The position numbers and the translations under genes were made by a program. A stretch of 64,000 nucleotides of DNA, taken from positions 5,850,001 through 5,914,000 of the forward strand of contig NC_089864.1 in NCBI RefSeq assembly GCF_036373705.1, in the 5' to 3' direction. The stretch comes from Amia ocellicauda. Lineage: Eukaryota > Chordata > Actinopteri > Amiiformes > Amiidae. Below the pieces are notes generated by a model. It saw only the letters and a program-made list of their open reading frames with translations. It was not told the DNA's origin and ran no database searches. Shown in pieces: positions 1 through 11,255 of this stretch (position 1 is its first letter; each line of letters opens with the position of its first letter).

Positions 1-763
1 AACAGAGCAAAACTGCGGAGAAGCTACAGTTTCTTACGCCGCTCGTGCTGGAGATAGTGTATTGTGAATGCATTCAGTTTTTGTTTTGTTTGTTCATGTG
101 TTAATGAAAATGGAATATCACAGATAAAACTAATTGAAATGAAACAAGCAGACACTGAAACAAGGTGTCAGATATAATGCAGCCTTCACACAAGCTCTTC
201 AACCTCAGCTGAAACACAGTCCCTAATTGCACCTCTTAAGGGGTCTGGAGAAGTTATAAAACCTACAAAATCATATTTAACAAATGATGCGTTCAAGGCT
301 AAAACTCTTTATTTAATAGTCCCCTGTGTCTCTGGAGGCTGTGGCCATGCGCAAAATGTATCGGTGAAAGAAAGCATAGTTTCTTTGTTTCTGCATCTTC
401 AGATATGTAGAGGCCATAGTATACAGTCATTTGTTAAAAGTCCTCTGACCGGTCTTTGTCCTTTTATCTTCTTACCTACCATTCCAGTGTCTTTACGTGT
501 TTTGAGCATCTCAAGGGGAAGATGAAAAACAATTAAATGAGAAATGAAAATATGTAAATCGGAGGGAAGCGGGTGCCTGGTAATTAACTTGTAATACTTG
601 TATATCTGAGGTAAAATGGCAGTAAACACGATCTACATCTCTTTTGACCGCCAGTGTATGTGAGTCGGTGTGTTTTATTTATGTTCTTGTTCGTTTGCCG
701 TTCTCTCCTAGGCTTTGTCCTCAAACATATTATTTCTGTTTTGTTTTCTTCTTCCCTGCACAG
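1..763 (+). other. CADPS2 intron, no recognised exon
   Basis: Lies upstream of the first recognised CADPS2 exon. I translated the start of the window in all frames and found no match to the residues expected before KPGMDLAD. It ends with a T- and C-rich tract (700-763) serving the exon acceptor. Otherwise it is AT-rich intron with nothing else supportable. Confidence 0.6.
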
Positions 764-871
764 AAACCTGGAATGGACCTGGCGGACACTTACATCACCT
801 TTGTGCGGCAGAACCAAGATATCCTGAGGGACAAGGTCAATGAGGAAATGTATATTGAGAAAGTATTTGAT
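764..871 (+). CDS. CADPS2: CADPS2 third-from-last coding exon
   Basis: Encodes 36 residues starting [10 protein letters not shown] and ending YIEKVFD. The acceptor is TGCACAG after a T-rich tract and the donor is GAT|GTAAGT. It starts and ends on codon boundaries, so skipping it would keep the frame. This is the highly conserved region just downstream of the MUN domain. Confidence 0.95.
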
Positions 872-3800
872 GTAAGTGACTACCTTTGTACGGCACGTCT
901 TGGAGTAGATTTCGAGGGGATTTGTGGTGGAAGGGCAGGGGAGAATAGGTTTGTGCTTTAGCTAACTGGACCAAATGGTTACAATATGTTTCTAAACTCT
1001 TTTCATTTGCAAATGCATGACACTGCTTAATTTCAGTCATTTTAATTACCTTATTGGCAGCGCTGTTTGGGACTTATCCCACACAATAATGTTTGAGTTG
1101 CCTTCACCAAATGTATATCTGCATTTGTTTTTTGTGCCATTTTCTCCCCATTATGTTACAAGTTAGTTTTTTTTGTCTTTCTAATCATCCAAATGGTTTG
1201 ATGAAAGCAATTTAAATCAAACGCTGAAGCAGTGTCGGCCGGTCAGGGTCTCGTAGTCCGCAGAACGAGTCACGCGGAGACTCAACGCGGTGGACAATCA
1301 AAGCGAGATGTCTCCCTTATATCCCAGTCTAGGCTGTGTTTGTGCAGTTGTACCGGAGAAAAGGAAAAATATCATCTGTTTCTAATAGGCTGGGTGTTAA
1401 TATGTGTGAAAAAAAGGATTTTATGAAAGTGTTGGTGCCCTGCAGGGGTAGAATAATTATCATGCCTCCAGCTGGCACCTCACTCAATTTCAAAATTCAT
1501 AGTTGATACTTTTGCATTTGTTTGCTGTTGTGGTGCTTCTTCCAGCATATGTTTTACATTTTCAGCTTTTAATTTTTTTTAACACTCACGTTCTCGTAAG
1601 TACAAGTGAAATCCTCTTTGGATAAATACATCGTCGAGAATGTATAAATATATTGACCAACTGTCTACATACACAGAAATCATTTATCACATACATTATT
1701 CCGTGTAACAGATATCGGAGTTCTTGTTTTCATGTTTGAAGACTTTATTAGATACTGGGCACTGGTAATAACCAAGCATTGGCTCATTGCCGTCTGAAGT
1801 TTTCCTTTTTTCTTGCGTTTCTATTTCTTCTGCTACCAGAAATTTACTTATTTTATCTGAGGAAAACTTTGAAAAGTGTTGTACAAAACATGGCAAAAAT
1901 TGTGAGGATTTTATTGGTGTTTTAATTTGTTCTCTCTGTTTGGGCCTTGACTTTATTACTGAATTGAATTAACATCCTTACCTAACGAGTTTTTTACCTA
2001 GTTGACTACGTAGCAGAATTAATAATTTAGTCGGCAACATTAACATTTACAGATGTTAAATGATTGTACATCTTGAGGTAATTAATATGAGACCTTTTCA
2101 AATATTCAAAGACATTCTACATTTTAAGATGTCTTTAATACGTCTGCAAAAATCCTGACGTTTCAAAGGTATCTATAGTTTTCAATCATGTTAAATATAT
2201 ATTTTATAAATAAATTATTTTATGATGGCTTAAATCTAATATTCAATTTTGAGATACCAATTAAAATATCTCTCCAATACAATTTTATTATAGTTAAATC
2301 TGATCTCCATTTGTTTTAGAGACATCTGAAGCATGTTTAGTTATCCTTAACTATACCTTTATTTAGGAAACTTTGAAATGTAATCTGATCTGTATCTCTA
2401 AATTAGTTGACTTGCCGTGCGAGTGAAAGAAATACAGAAGCGAAGTTTAATTGACAAGTGCTTTTCGATCCTAAGTTTTAGTAGTAGATCGTATAGAGTG
2501 ACAGTTTTCAGGGGCATACTAACAAAATATAGAGGTGCTTTTTCAGTCTTTGAAAAACATCCCGTGGATTTAAATTAAATTTAAATACAGAATTAATATA
2601 GAAAAGTTGTTTTGTTGTCATTTTAGTGAAGGTTTTCCTCAATAAAGAATTGAACAGACAGCTATTCTTCATATGACAGGTGCTGCATTAATAACAAGCC
2701 AATAGACCAGAAAAATAAACCCAGAAAAGCAAGTGGTGATATTTTCACAAAACCATCACAAATGTCAGATATTGGTCACCTCACTGAAGTGGCTCAAATA
2801 TCTCTTAGTGCAGTGTAATACAAAAAAGTCTATTAATTAATTTGTATGTGATAAAATGATAAATCTTTGAACGTTTATTTCGTTTTTCGCAGTCCCAAAG
2901 ACAGATGGCAGAGAGCAGAAAAAGTCTAATAGAATTACTCCTGACTTTATGATTGACAGTTGCAATTAATTTTCTGCACTAATTAAGTGGTATGAATTTA
3001 ACTATGGAGTATTGTAAATTAATGGTTTGCTTCAGACACGTTACATAGAAGAGGAATTTCGTAAACTGCTTTTAGCTGATGCCACTGTGAAACTCAACAA
3101 GTCAAAAGTCACTGATGGAAAGAAAAACAGTACGTGGATTTCACAGTTGGGGTTTCTATCCACCATGCGATTCTCAGTACAGACTGGAGCCTTTGTCAGG
3201 AATTGCAGACAATATCAGCGTAACTGTAAGAGGATCACAGATTATTTTCCATTCAGAGATAACAACAGTACTGAATTACTTTCCCTTCAGTCAATGCTAT
3301 CAGAAGGCATCGGCTAAAGTGAAATAATTAAAGGCAATCGTCATGCCTGGATCATTAAAAACAATAAAAACATGCTGAACGTGTTAGAACATTTCATTAA
3401 ATATGTTGTTTGTCTCCCTGTAATGCATTTCTTTTTCTAAATCAAAACATCTTATTTGTCTTTTTTTGTCCTCTATCCCGGCATCAGCAGGCAAACTGAA
3501 ACGAGTTATTTAAACCGAGAGTAACCAAGGCTTTTTTTTTGGTGAAATCTGATATCAGAGCATTGCTCAAATGTGTGTTTTGGAAATACATCAGAAAAGG
3601 ACCATCTTAGATATATTGTATACAAAAATCAAGACATGCCTTTTTAACATTTAACAGAATTCACATAACATGCTACATGAACACATTTTAATTGTAGAAT
3701 CCAATTATTTCCCCCTCTTCATCTCATGGCAATTGGTTTCCTTTTCTCATCTAGTCTAGAAATGATAATCTTAATACTGGTGTTCTGTGGTGATTTTATT

Positions 3801-6800
3801 TTAAATGTCTTTTTTAATTTTTAATTAGTTCATCAATACCAGTGTTGTACTTTAGTTGGCATAAATGATGCAGTGGTTTACGATTTATGTTGGCACTTCC
3901 TTAGTAAAGAAGAGACGGATCATAGTCATGCAAATGTCCCAGCAGAGACATTTCGTGTGGCTGTATTTGGGTTTTGATAAGTATGACTTAAAATATATAT
4001 ATCTATATATATATCTATCCTCCCTGGAGCTCACCAAACAGAATCTCAAAGAACAGAATAGCTTTAAGACCTTTAGAAAATCTTTCTTTGACAATAACTC
4101 CAGTATAATATAATCATAGTATGTTATGGTCAGCCTTTTCAGTTGCTGAGGTTAGGAGATGAAAGTTGATGTTCTGTTGCTGTCTAGACCCTTGCGTAAG
4201 TCTAATGAATGTAAAACAGTCAAAGTGCTATGAAAAGAGCAAAAGCCTGCACTTAATGTTTCAAAAAGATCAACCTGTGCCAAAGAATTTCACAACCGAG
4301 GAGCTACCAGACGCTCTGAGATTTTTACCAGGACGATCAGATGACTGACAACTCTGTAATTATTCAGGATTTCGGTATCGGGAAGGATTTCAGGAAGTTT
4401 TTTTTGTTAAAACTTTCAACCAAATGTTGACAGCAGCCCTGTGAAGACCTGAGGGCAGTGCCCTGCAATACAAAGAGACGCTGCCGACCGTAGACAAAAC
4501 AGGCCTGAAGTAAGGTAGACTCGGAGTAATTAGTTCAGAGGGGATTGGGACCAAGTATACAAAGAGCTAATCTCACTTTTGTCACACCTTCTGTAATAAG
4601 TGATGTTGGAGCTTTAGTGAGGATGTCCAGCGTGCTGAGAATGAATACCCCAAGAACAGAGGCTGACTGAGGCCTCGTTGCCTTTCAGTCTATTGTATCG
4701 GACAGACAATTGTATGAATTCAATACGGTTTACCAACAGATACTGACTAACGTCCAGTGTATCCATCTTTACATCGCAAATATGTCAAGAATTGCCTTCA
4801 GCGTTTCGTTTTTTCTTGGGTTTGTTTGTATGCATGTTGTATTTGAGTTGTGGTGCGTCTCTTTCAACTGCAGTGGTGCAAAAGTCTTGGCTGGTTTGTT
4901 ATTGAAAATGAGAATTTGTCATCCATTTCAAAGATAGATAAATAAGTCAGCTGAGTTCTCTGTAAGTTTTGTTTGATTGAACAGGAGTTCCAGTACCACA
5001 AAGACCCTTCACACGACCTATTAACTTAAAAAGACATCTGTTGTGATGTTATATAATTAAGTGATCATGTATTTTTCAGGAAAAAACATTACATCTAGTA
5101 GCTACTGAATTCTAAATAACACTTCACTGGTCGTCAGTGTTTAAATGAAGATTATAAGGACATAAAGGTTAAGACTGATGTGGGGCAGTTAATCTTTTGT
5201 AAACTTACTTATGGTCTTTTTTTTAGAGCTCTGTGTGTATTTAGAACACTGTAATGATAATATCTGATAACGATGGGTCAGAAATCCAACTATTAATTGA
5301 ATCTAACGTTTCTCAATCAATACGAGGGAGAAATGCAGGGTGAAGCCTACAACATTGCATTTAAAACAAATTAGGTGTCCGATTAAATTAATGTTCATCC
5401 ACATGAGCATTAAATCGTTCTAAAATGTGATCTATTAAATCTATATTAATCTACTATTTAAAGCATCATACTCGGTATATAATGGGAGTCAATATGTTGT
5501 GTGAATTGTCATCTCATGCAGTTGGGGCGAGAGGTTCTTGCTGCACAAAATAACATCTCTTAGAGACGCCGTTCACACGCCAAATTATCTTATTATAAAT
5601 CACACACGTTATGATTAGACACGCATATCTGTAGTACAGTGAGAATAACAAAAATATGACAAACAACCCATTCTCTCTGCTTAAAAATAGATCCACTGCA
5701 ACTGACCCGCAGCGACCGATCTGTGTTGTGTTTTCATGCCAGTTAAAAACATCACAAAGCAATTAGAAACAAACGCACCTCCTGTGAAACTGGCGCCACC
5801 AGCACTGAACGTCATTAGTAACTGAAGACGTTTTAAACACTGATAATTCTCAACACGGGATGACATTTACACACGAGATAAGAGGCAGAGGAATGCCGCT
5901 CTGTGATTGGCTGGTTTCTCACGTGATTTATAATATATAATATATATATTGAAGAGAAGTTGAGAACTGTCCACCAGGCTCAACAGGAACCTCTGCAGTC
6001 TACAGCAGCCCAGCGACGGCAGCACTTCGGCAATCACCTAATTAACAACGCAGGCTTAAACAGGCACCTCAGCTGCCAGTGTAGTTAGCCGCCTGTTGGT
6101 TCTCAGCAGGACCTAGTGGTGCCTCTCATTCTCTGCCCTAGTGGTCTCCTGCCCACCTCGTTTTGCCCTATTGAAAGCTACTGTTTACCACAGCTTGAGC
6201 CCGTCCCAGGGGGGCCGAGTTATTATCAAAGGATTACAAAGATGTAGTCTTATTGCTCAGACATTTCAGTTTCCTTGACTATGCCAGAGCGCTAATTAGC
6301 TGTGACTAATTAAGAAAAAATGTTCTGGCTGCAGTGCATCGTCTTACCGAGTTCTAGAGAGCGGTCGGGGGGGTGGGTTAGGAAAGGGGGTAGGGGGATG
6401 AATGGATTGAAAAGCTTTGCCACTGATCAACATGAACAACTCCTTTTAGTCTTTTAAAGCCCACAATTCACCTTTCAGTGCCGAGATATTGCTATTGTAG
6501 TTAGCTGTGTTGATCTTTTAATTGTGCTTTTCTTGGCATAACTTCGCCGCGTACGATGATCACTAATTAAGCACCCCTTCCAAAAAGAAACAGATACGTG
6601 GTAACTGCTATTTTTAATGTCATTTATATTGATCAAGAACAAACTAAATATGACTTTCGCTTTAGTTTGTTGTAATAAACTCCACTCAGTCAGTTACAAT
6701 TATGAGAATCGTGCAAGTGGAAACTTATGCTCAATGTAGTTAATCTGAAATAAAAAGTTATTTATACATATATTCCACGTGTTATCTTTAACTCAATTTT

Positions 6801-9800
6801 ATTATTTTAAATTCAAAATAAGACCTAAAAGGTTACATGAGACAGTCACAGGAAATGTTTGTTGTTTTCTTATTTGGTTCTGTTCTGATCCCCCAAAAAA
6901 CAAATTATAATTAAATATAAAGAAGAATATACCCCAGAACTTTAAAAAACAATGGGTTTCTTATTGTATATTTCTAACCCCTTACTAAACGACACAGACA
7001 CTTGGATAGCTTAAATCACAGCACATCATATAAGCTTATGTTTATTATATATAATAAAAACGTGGGGGGGGGAAACATCTAAATCTGTCCCTTGCTCCAA
7101 TTTTTTCCCCTTTCCTTGAGAAAGTCTTTAATAGCCGCTGTTTAACTCATCCCAGGAATGAACTCTGCTGCGAAACCTCTTTTGAAAACAGTCTGCTGAG
7201 AAACAACTTTAATCCTTGTTAGAAAATTGCAGAGTCTGGCACGTTCAATTAAAACAAAACCGAAAATAGAAAAACCCTACCCCAGTCCTGCTCCCTTTGT
7301 TGGCCCTGCAGAGCGGAGAGAGGGGCCCTTTATCACGGCAGCCCCACCGCCCGCCTCGGCCGCACTATTTAGGTGAGAGGAGATTTGACAGCCTCTGCGG
7401 ACAATGAGGGGGCCTTTATGGAGATGCTGTCACGATGAAGAACAGAGCTGGGGATCAGTGCCAGGCATTCAGGGCTGCCCCCTTTTTTCTTCTCCTTCTT
7501 CATTGCTTCAAATTGTTAACTCAAGACTAAAGGTAATCGGGGAAGGGGGCTGGGGGGGGTGTTTTTAAACGCCGATCAGCCGAGAGAGTGCTTGTCGCCC
7601 CGTCGCGGCAATCTCCATAGTCGGTGGCTACTGTTGGCGCACAGGGTGTTTTTGTGTCATTGTTGACCTGTTTACTATTAAAAATGCACGAGTGCCCCGG
7701 CCCCCTACCCCTCCAGCGCTCTTTTATAACCACCGCCACCTTCTGAGGCCCTGCGCTCCGGCCGCGGCCGCGCCGATCCCCCTCCCGACTGGGGTTTGGA
7801 AACTTCGCGGCAAACACTAGATTAGACTGATGTTCTGTTTTCCGTGCTCCCGTTGATTTGTTGAACCTTCCCCGGGCTGGATAGCAAGTACCAGCTTGAT
7901 GGGAAGACAGGCCACTAATGTGATTTACCAGCCTGCAGTCATGAACAATGAGTGTGAATAAATACAGAGGTCTCGCCGTGTCAAACCGAGCGGCTTCCTT
8001 CCCTTTTTACATTGTGAGGGAGATGTGTCGGGAAAAGTGAGTGGATAATACGTGCCCTTGCAAGAGTGCAGTAATCCATGAATAGGAATATAATACCGAT
8101 TTAGATTTGAGGTTTTTATGAGGTCTGCTGGCGGGGAGAGCACACGCCTGCCGAAGGTTCACAGGTGTGACGCCTCCTCTTGACTGTTAACTTAATCACA
8201 GCAATTGGGACACTTAAGAGCATTATTATTGTGCAAAAAAAAAATTAAAGCCGGACCCAGACGCTGGCATGTAAATGTGTTCCGACGTTCCAGTAGAAAT
8301 AAAAATACGTGTTTATCACTGTTGTGTACGTATTCGAATCGTCTCTTTCATGCAGTTTTTTTCTTTTAAATAAACATTACATATTCCTCTGGTATTCTTC
8401 TAACAAACAACCTTGTTTCAATGACGTGTGGAACTGCTTGGGAAAATTTGTAGGGGGAACAAACAAACAAACAGACAGACAAGCAAACAAAGCAATCAGC
8501 TGAGAGATCTTATAATTGAATGTGCCTCTGAATACAGTTTCCTGGTAGTATAGATACAGCATATTATGGCAAGTATAAGGAGATTTCTCCCACTATAGTG
8601 ATTTGCTCGTTTTTTGTTTGTTTTGTGGTGCCGTTCGACGTTAATCCCCTCTCCCGAAAAACCCTGAACGCCACACTGATCCCTCCCCGAACTGAAGATG
8701 CCGAGGTGTCTCTTCGGGTGTAAACGGGTCAAGCCGGCTACACGGCAGTGATTGCCTTTGTCATCTGTCCACAGCAATGGTACTGCAGCTCCACGAAGGG
8801 CATCTGTGTCTGGCTGACGGACCGGCTCGATCTTCAGCTCCACATGTATCAGCTGAAAACCCTGATCAAGATCGTCAAGGTAAGATATTCCCCGTAATGA
8901 CAGTATGTTGATGTACCAGGTCTGTTCAGTCTAAAATGAAGATCAATAAATGGTATGTTTTCTACCGTACTGAACGTGAGACTTCAGGGATCATTCGTTT
9001 TCCTTTTTCCCCCTCCACACTCCTGGTACGGCAGTAGCTGTCGAGTTGATTATATTAATCTCCTCAACGGTGGCTGTGGCACTAATTGTTCTGCTTGCTA
9101 CTGTCAAAGAGGCAATGCGAACAGTGCGGCCCAAGGGGTGGGTTTACTCCTCTAGGACGGGGTATCTAGGGAAGACCTTCGACCAGAAACGGAGGAACCT
9201 TACGCAGGTAAACAAGCCGACTGAGGGATAGAATAAATATAGCGGAGAAGGAGCTCAGTGCCTTTCAGACTCGGTGTCTTAACAACAATCTGGCACTTGG
9301 AGTTATATGTGAGTGAATGTGTGTATGTGTGTGTGTGGTATTAAAATTACAATTAATATTGACTGGTGGCGCAATAAACAGCTGTAGTCTTTTTCCCACT
9401 TTAAGACGCCAAATGGATAAAAGCTCATTGCTCTGCCACAGTTGCACGTGTTCCTGCACGTCTGTGTCCCCGTGTGTCTGTCCCCAGATGTGTGCTGTCA
9501 CTATTATTGCTGCAACATAGTGTCCAGCTGCTCGCCTCGCTCAGAGCTCAGATTGGCTGTAGAGAAGTGGACAAATACTGGATGATGAAAACAGGCAACA
9601 ATGCGACAGAACATGCACTGTCAATATCCCACGTCTTTCTGCGATCGAGACACCGATAGGCCAATAATGAGTTTGTTTCGTAATAAAATAATCCAGAGGA
9701 ACAGGAGACAGAGATGCGGAGGTTCCTCGGACTCGGAGACGGTTCTGAGCCCAGAGAAAGACAGGGGCGTTGATAGGTCGGGACCTCGACACAGAACACA

Positions 9801-10413
9801 GAAACAAATCTGTAATTGGGATGAAATTAATGCTGATTAATATGCAGTTTTAAGAGATTGTATTACTGTCTAATCAGTGATATAGATCAGTAAATATGAG
9901 GACATCGGACCTTGTGAACAGCTCCTGAGGCGTCAGGGAGGTTTGTTATCAATATACCGATATGTTTCCCTCGCCAAGACAGTTAATCATTGTGAGAGCG
10001 TCTCTGTCAAATCAAACGGGTTGCTTTGCCCTTCTTTCTCAGTCTGGAGAAGTGTGTATGCGTTTCTCCAGACTCAGAAAGAAGGGCAAAGCGACACGGA
10101 CCCCGTGTGAGCCCGTCTGATCAGTTCGATAAGTGCCGATTTGGTCCTTGCAGCAGTAGCACTGATTCCTGGTGCTGAATTTAAAACACACCACCCTTTA
10201 TTTCCTCCCTCTCTCTCTCTCTCTCCCTCTCGTTTCATACAGAAGACCTACCGTGACTTCAGACTACAGGGGGTGTTGGAGGGGACGCTGAACAACAAGA
10301 CCTACGAAACCGTTTACAACCGCCTCACCCTGGAGGAGGCCACGGCGTCAGTGGCGCAGAGCGGGGCGCTGCAGGGGATTTCGATGAGGGACAGCGACGA
10401 AGAAGAGGGATGA
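764..10413 (+). CDS. CADPS2: CADPS2, last three coding exons (C-terminal 127 residues), partial gene
   Basis: Calcium-dependent secretion activator 2 is a cytosolic, membrane-associated protein that primes dense-core vesicles for Ca2+-triggered exocytosis by acting on SNARE proteins. Coding exons are 764-871, 8775-8879 and 10243-10413 (stop TGA). All three are in phase 0 with AG acceptors and GT donors, and together encode 127 residues after the MUN region. Landmarks are [20 protein letters not shown], then [19 protein letters not shown], then [20 protein letters not shown]. The acidic end SDSDEEEG-type tail (RDSDEEEG) is closer to CADPS2 than to the CADPS ending as I recall them. Neighbouring FEZF1, AASS and PTPRZ1 support CADPS2 independently. 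The gene continues upstream of the window; no earlier exon is recognisable in 1-763. The family assignment is near certain and the paralogue is probable. Confidence 0.93.
5905..5980 (+). promoter_or_regulatory. Promoter-like cluster: inverted CCAAT, E-box, TATA stretch
   Basis: Within the large CADPS2 intron, ATTGG (inverted CCAAT) lies at 5906-5910, CACGTG at 5920-5925 and a TATA-type run at 5928-5950, in the order and spacing of a vertebrate core promoter. GC-richer sequence follows from 5960. No open frame downstream is recognised, so any transcript would be non-coding or an alternative CADPS2 start. The TATA run may simply be a simple repeat. Confidence 0.25.
7280..7480. promoter_or_regulatory. 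GC-rich conserved-looking non-coding block in CADPS2 intron
   Basis: A GC-rich island in AT-rich intron, containing CTATTTAGG (MEF2-like) at about 7364-7372, ACAATG (SOX-like) near 7400 and CCTTTATGG near 7413. Its composition and motif density resemble vertebrate conserved enhancers. It lies about 11 kb upstream of FEZF1. This is inferred from composition and motifs only; conservation was not tested. Confidence 0.25.
8775..8879 (+). CDS. CADPS2: CADPS2 penultimate coding exon
   Basis: Encodes 35 residues, [13 protein letters not shown] through LKTLIKIVK. The acceptor is TCCACAG and the donor is AAG|GTAAGA. It is phase 0 on both sides and 7.9 kb from the previous exon. CADPS proteins usually have QWYSSSMK here, so the Cys at residue 4 and Thr-Lys-Gly are small lineage differences. 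Confidence 0.95.
8880..10242 (+). other. CADPS2 last intron
   Basis: A 1.36-kb intron. It contains a (TG)n stretch near 9316-9336, the hairpin at 10023-10092 and a CT-rich tract before the last exon. An open frame at 9046-9231 matches nothing I recognise. Confidence 0.7.
10023..10092 (+). repeat. Near-perfect hairpin (29-bp arms, 12-nt loop)
   Basis: The left arm 10023-10051 and right arm 10064-10092 are reverse complements with a single mismatch, separated by a 12-nt loop (GTGTGTATGCGT). A few pairs, partly wobble, extend it on the outside. It sits in the last CADPS2 intron, 150 bases before the terminal exon and on the transcribed strand, so it would fold in the pre-mRNA. It could be a small-RNA precursor, a MITE end or a chance palindrome. 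The structure is certain; the function is unknown. Confidence 0.8.
10243..10413 (+). CDS. CADPS2: CADPS2 terminal coding exon with stop codon
   Basis: Encodes 56 residues and TGA. The acceptor (ATACAG) follows a CT-rich tract at 10209-10230, a strong polypyrimidine tract. The exon holds [20 protein letters not shown] followed by the acidic SDEEEG terminus. The 3' UTR follows directly. Confidence 0.96.
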   Translation, partial: KTYRDFRLQGVLEGTLNNKTYETVYNRLTLEEATASVAQSGALQGISMRDSDEEEG

Positions 10414-11255
10414 TGCCCATGAGAGAATCGCACGGGGTCACGCGTCCGCCCCCTGCGCCTCTCCCGAAACAGACACGCACTAGAACTAGAACTAGCACTG
10501 CCGCCATCACGATGGTGTTGTTTTTTTCTACATCGATGCCAAGAACACTCATTCTCAACTGCTCTATAAATACATACATATATAAATATATATAAATATA
10601 ATATACCAGATGTGTGTAAACCGTTTCACTTTTTCAATCTTGTCGACTTTAATCTCGTTACGTTCCATCGTGTAAAATCGCACATCTGTGTTTCTCACGC
10701 TAATGGGAACGACCGTCTGAGTGCCTAGTACTTTGATGAACCGTGTTTAAGCTGTCACAATCTGTCGAGTGTGTCCAATTGTGCGCCGAGGTGCCGTCAC
10801 TTCACCCGCACACACTGGGCGCGTCTGTGCCGAGACCCAGCATTCGAATATCCTTCTTTTCTTTTTTAAACTTCTGCTCCTGGTGATGTCGTCTCCCGAG
10901 GGCTACAGGACCAACGCACTCTGTTCCTCATTACCGGGGTGTTAGTCATCCATTTGTGCCTCTGTGCTTCTCATTGGTGACAAAGTTGACGTGACGGACA
11001 CCGAGGCCCGTGTCCGGCGTGTACCTGTGTGTCCAGTGCCAATCTAAGTGCCAAGATTGTGTGCATAACCTTGGGAAGAGATGTCTGATGAAGTTATGCC
11101 GGAACACTTGAAAGAGGTTGTCCATTACGTTCACAGCCAAACTACTTGATAACTCCTTGGCATTAAGACTGTATATTTATATTGTCACATGTACGCCTGC
11201 ATTTGTTCAGGTGCCCAGTAAAGTGTTAGAATAAAGTGTTTTAATGAAATCTGAC
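10414..11255 (+). other. CADPS2: CADPS2 3' UTR with polyadenylation signal
   Basis: Non-coding sequence after the CADPS2 stop. A canonical AATAAA lies at 11230-11235, and T- and GT-rich sequence follows at 11236-11270, so cleavage near 11250 is likely. The exact cleavage site is inferred. Confidence 0.7.

Larger units (their letters stand above)
872..8774 (+). other. CADPS2 large intron (7.9 kb)
   Basis: Mostly AT-rich non-coding DNA (about 1.3-5.8 kb is featureless). Two parts stand out: a promoter-like cluster near 5.9-6.0 kb, and GC-rich blocks at roughly 7.25-8.16 kb that interrupt the AT background. Open frames in it are short and match no family I recognise. Introns next to developmental transcription factor genes often hold enhancers, so FEZF1 regulation is possible, but that is inference. 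Confidence 0.7.

Noticed and set aside
1..60. Possible tail of an upstream CADPS2 exon at the window start
   Set aside because: None of the three forward frames gives the residues expected before KPGMDLAD, and no clear GT donor closes the stretch.
3027..3327. Open frame of ~96 codons in the first CADPS2 intron as a cassette exon
   Set aside because: Its residues do not match the CADPS family, and the flanking 36- and 35-residue exons join directly in known proteins.
9046..9231. Hydrophobic small open frame in the last CADPS2 intron
   Set aside because: Lies between CADPS2 exons, with no conserved family signature and no supporting promoter; treated as chance.
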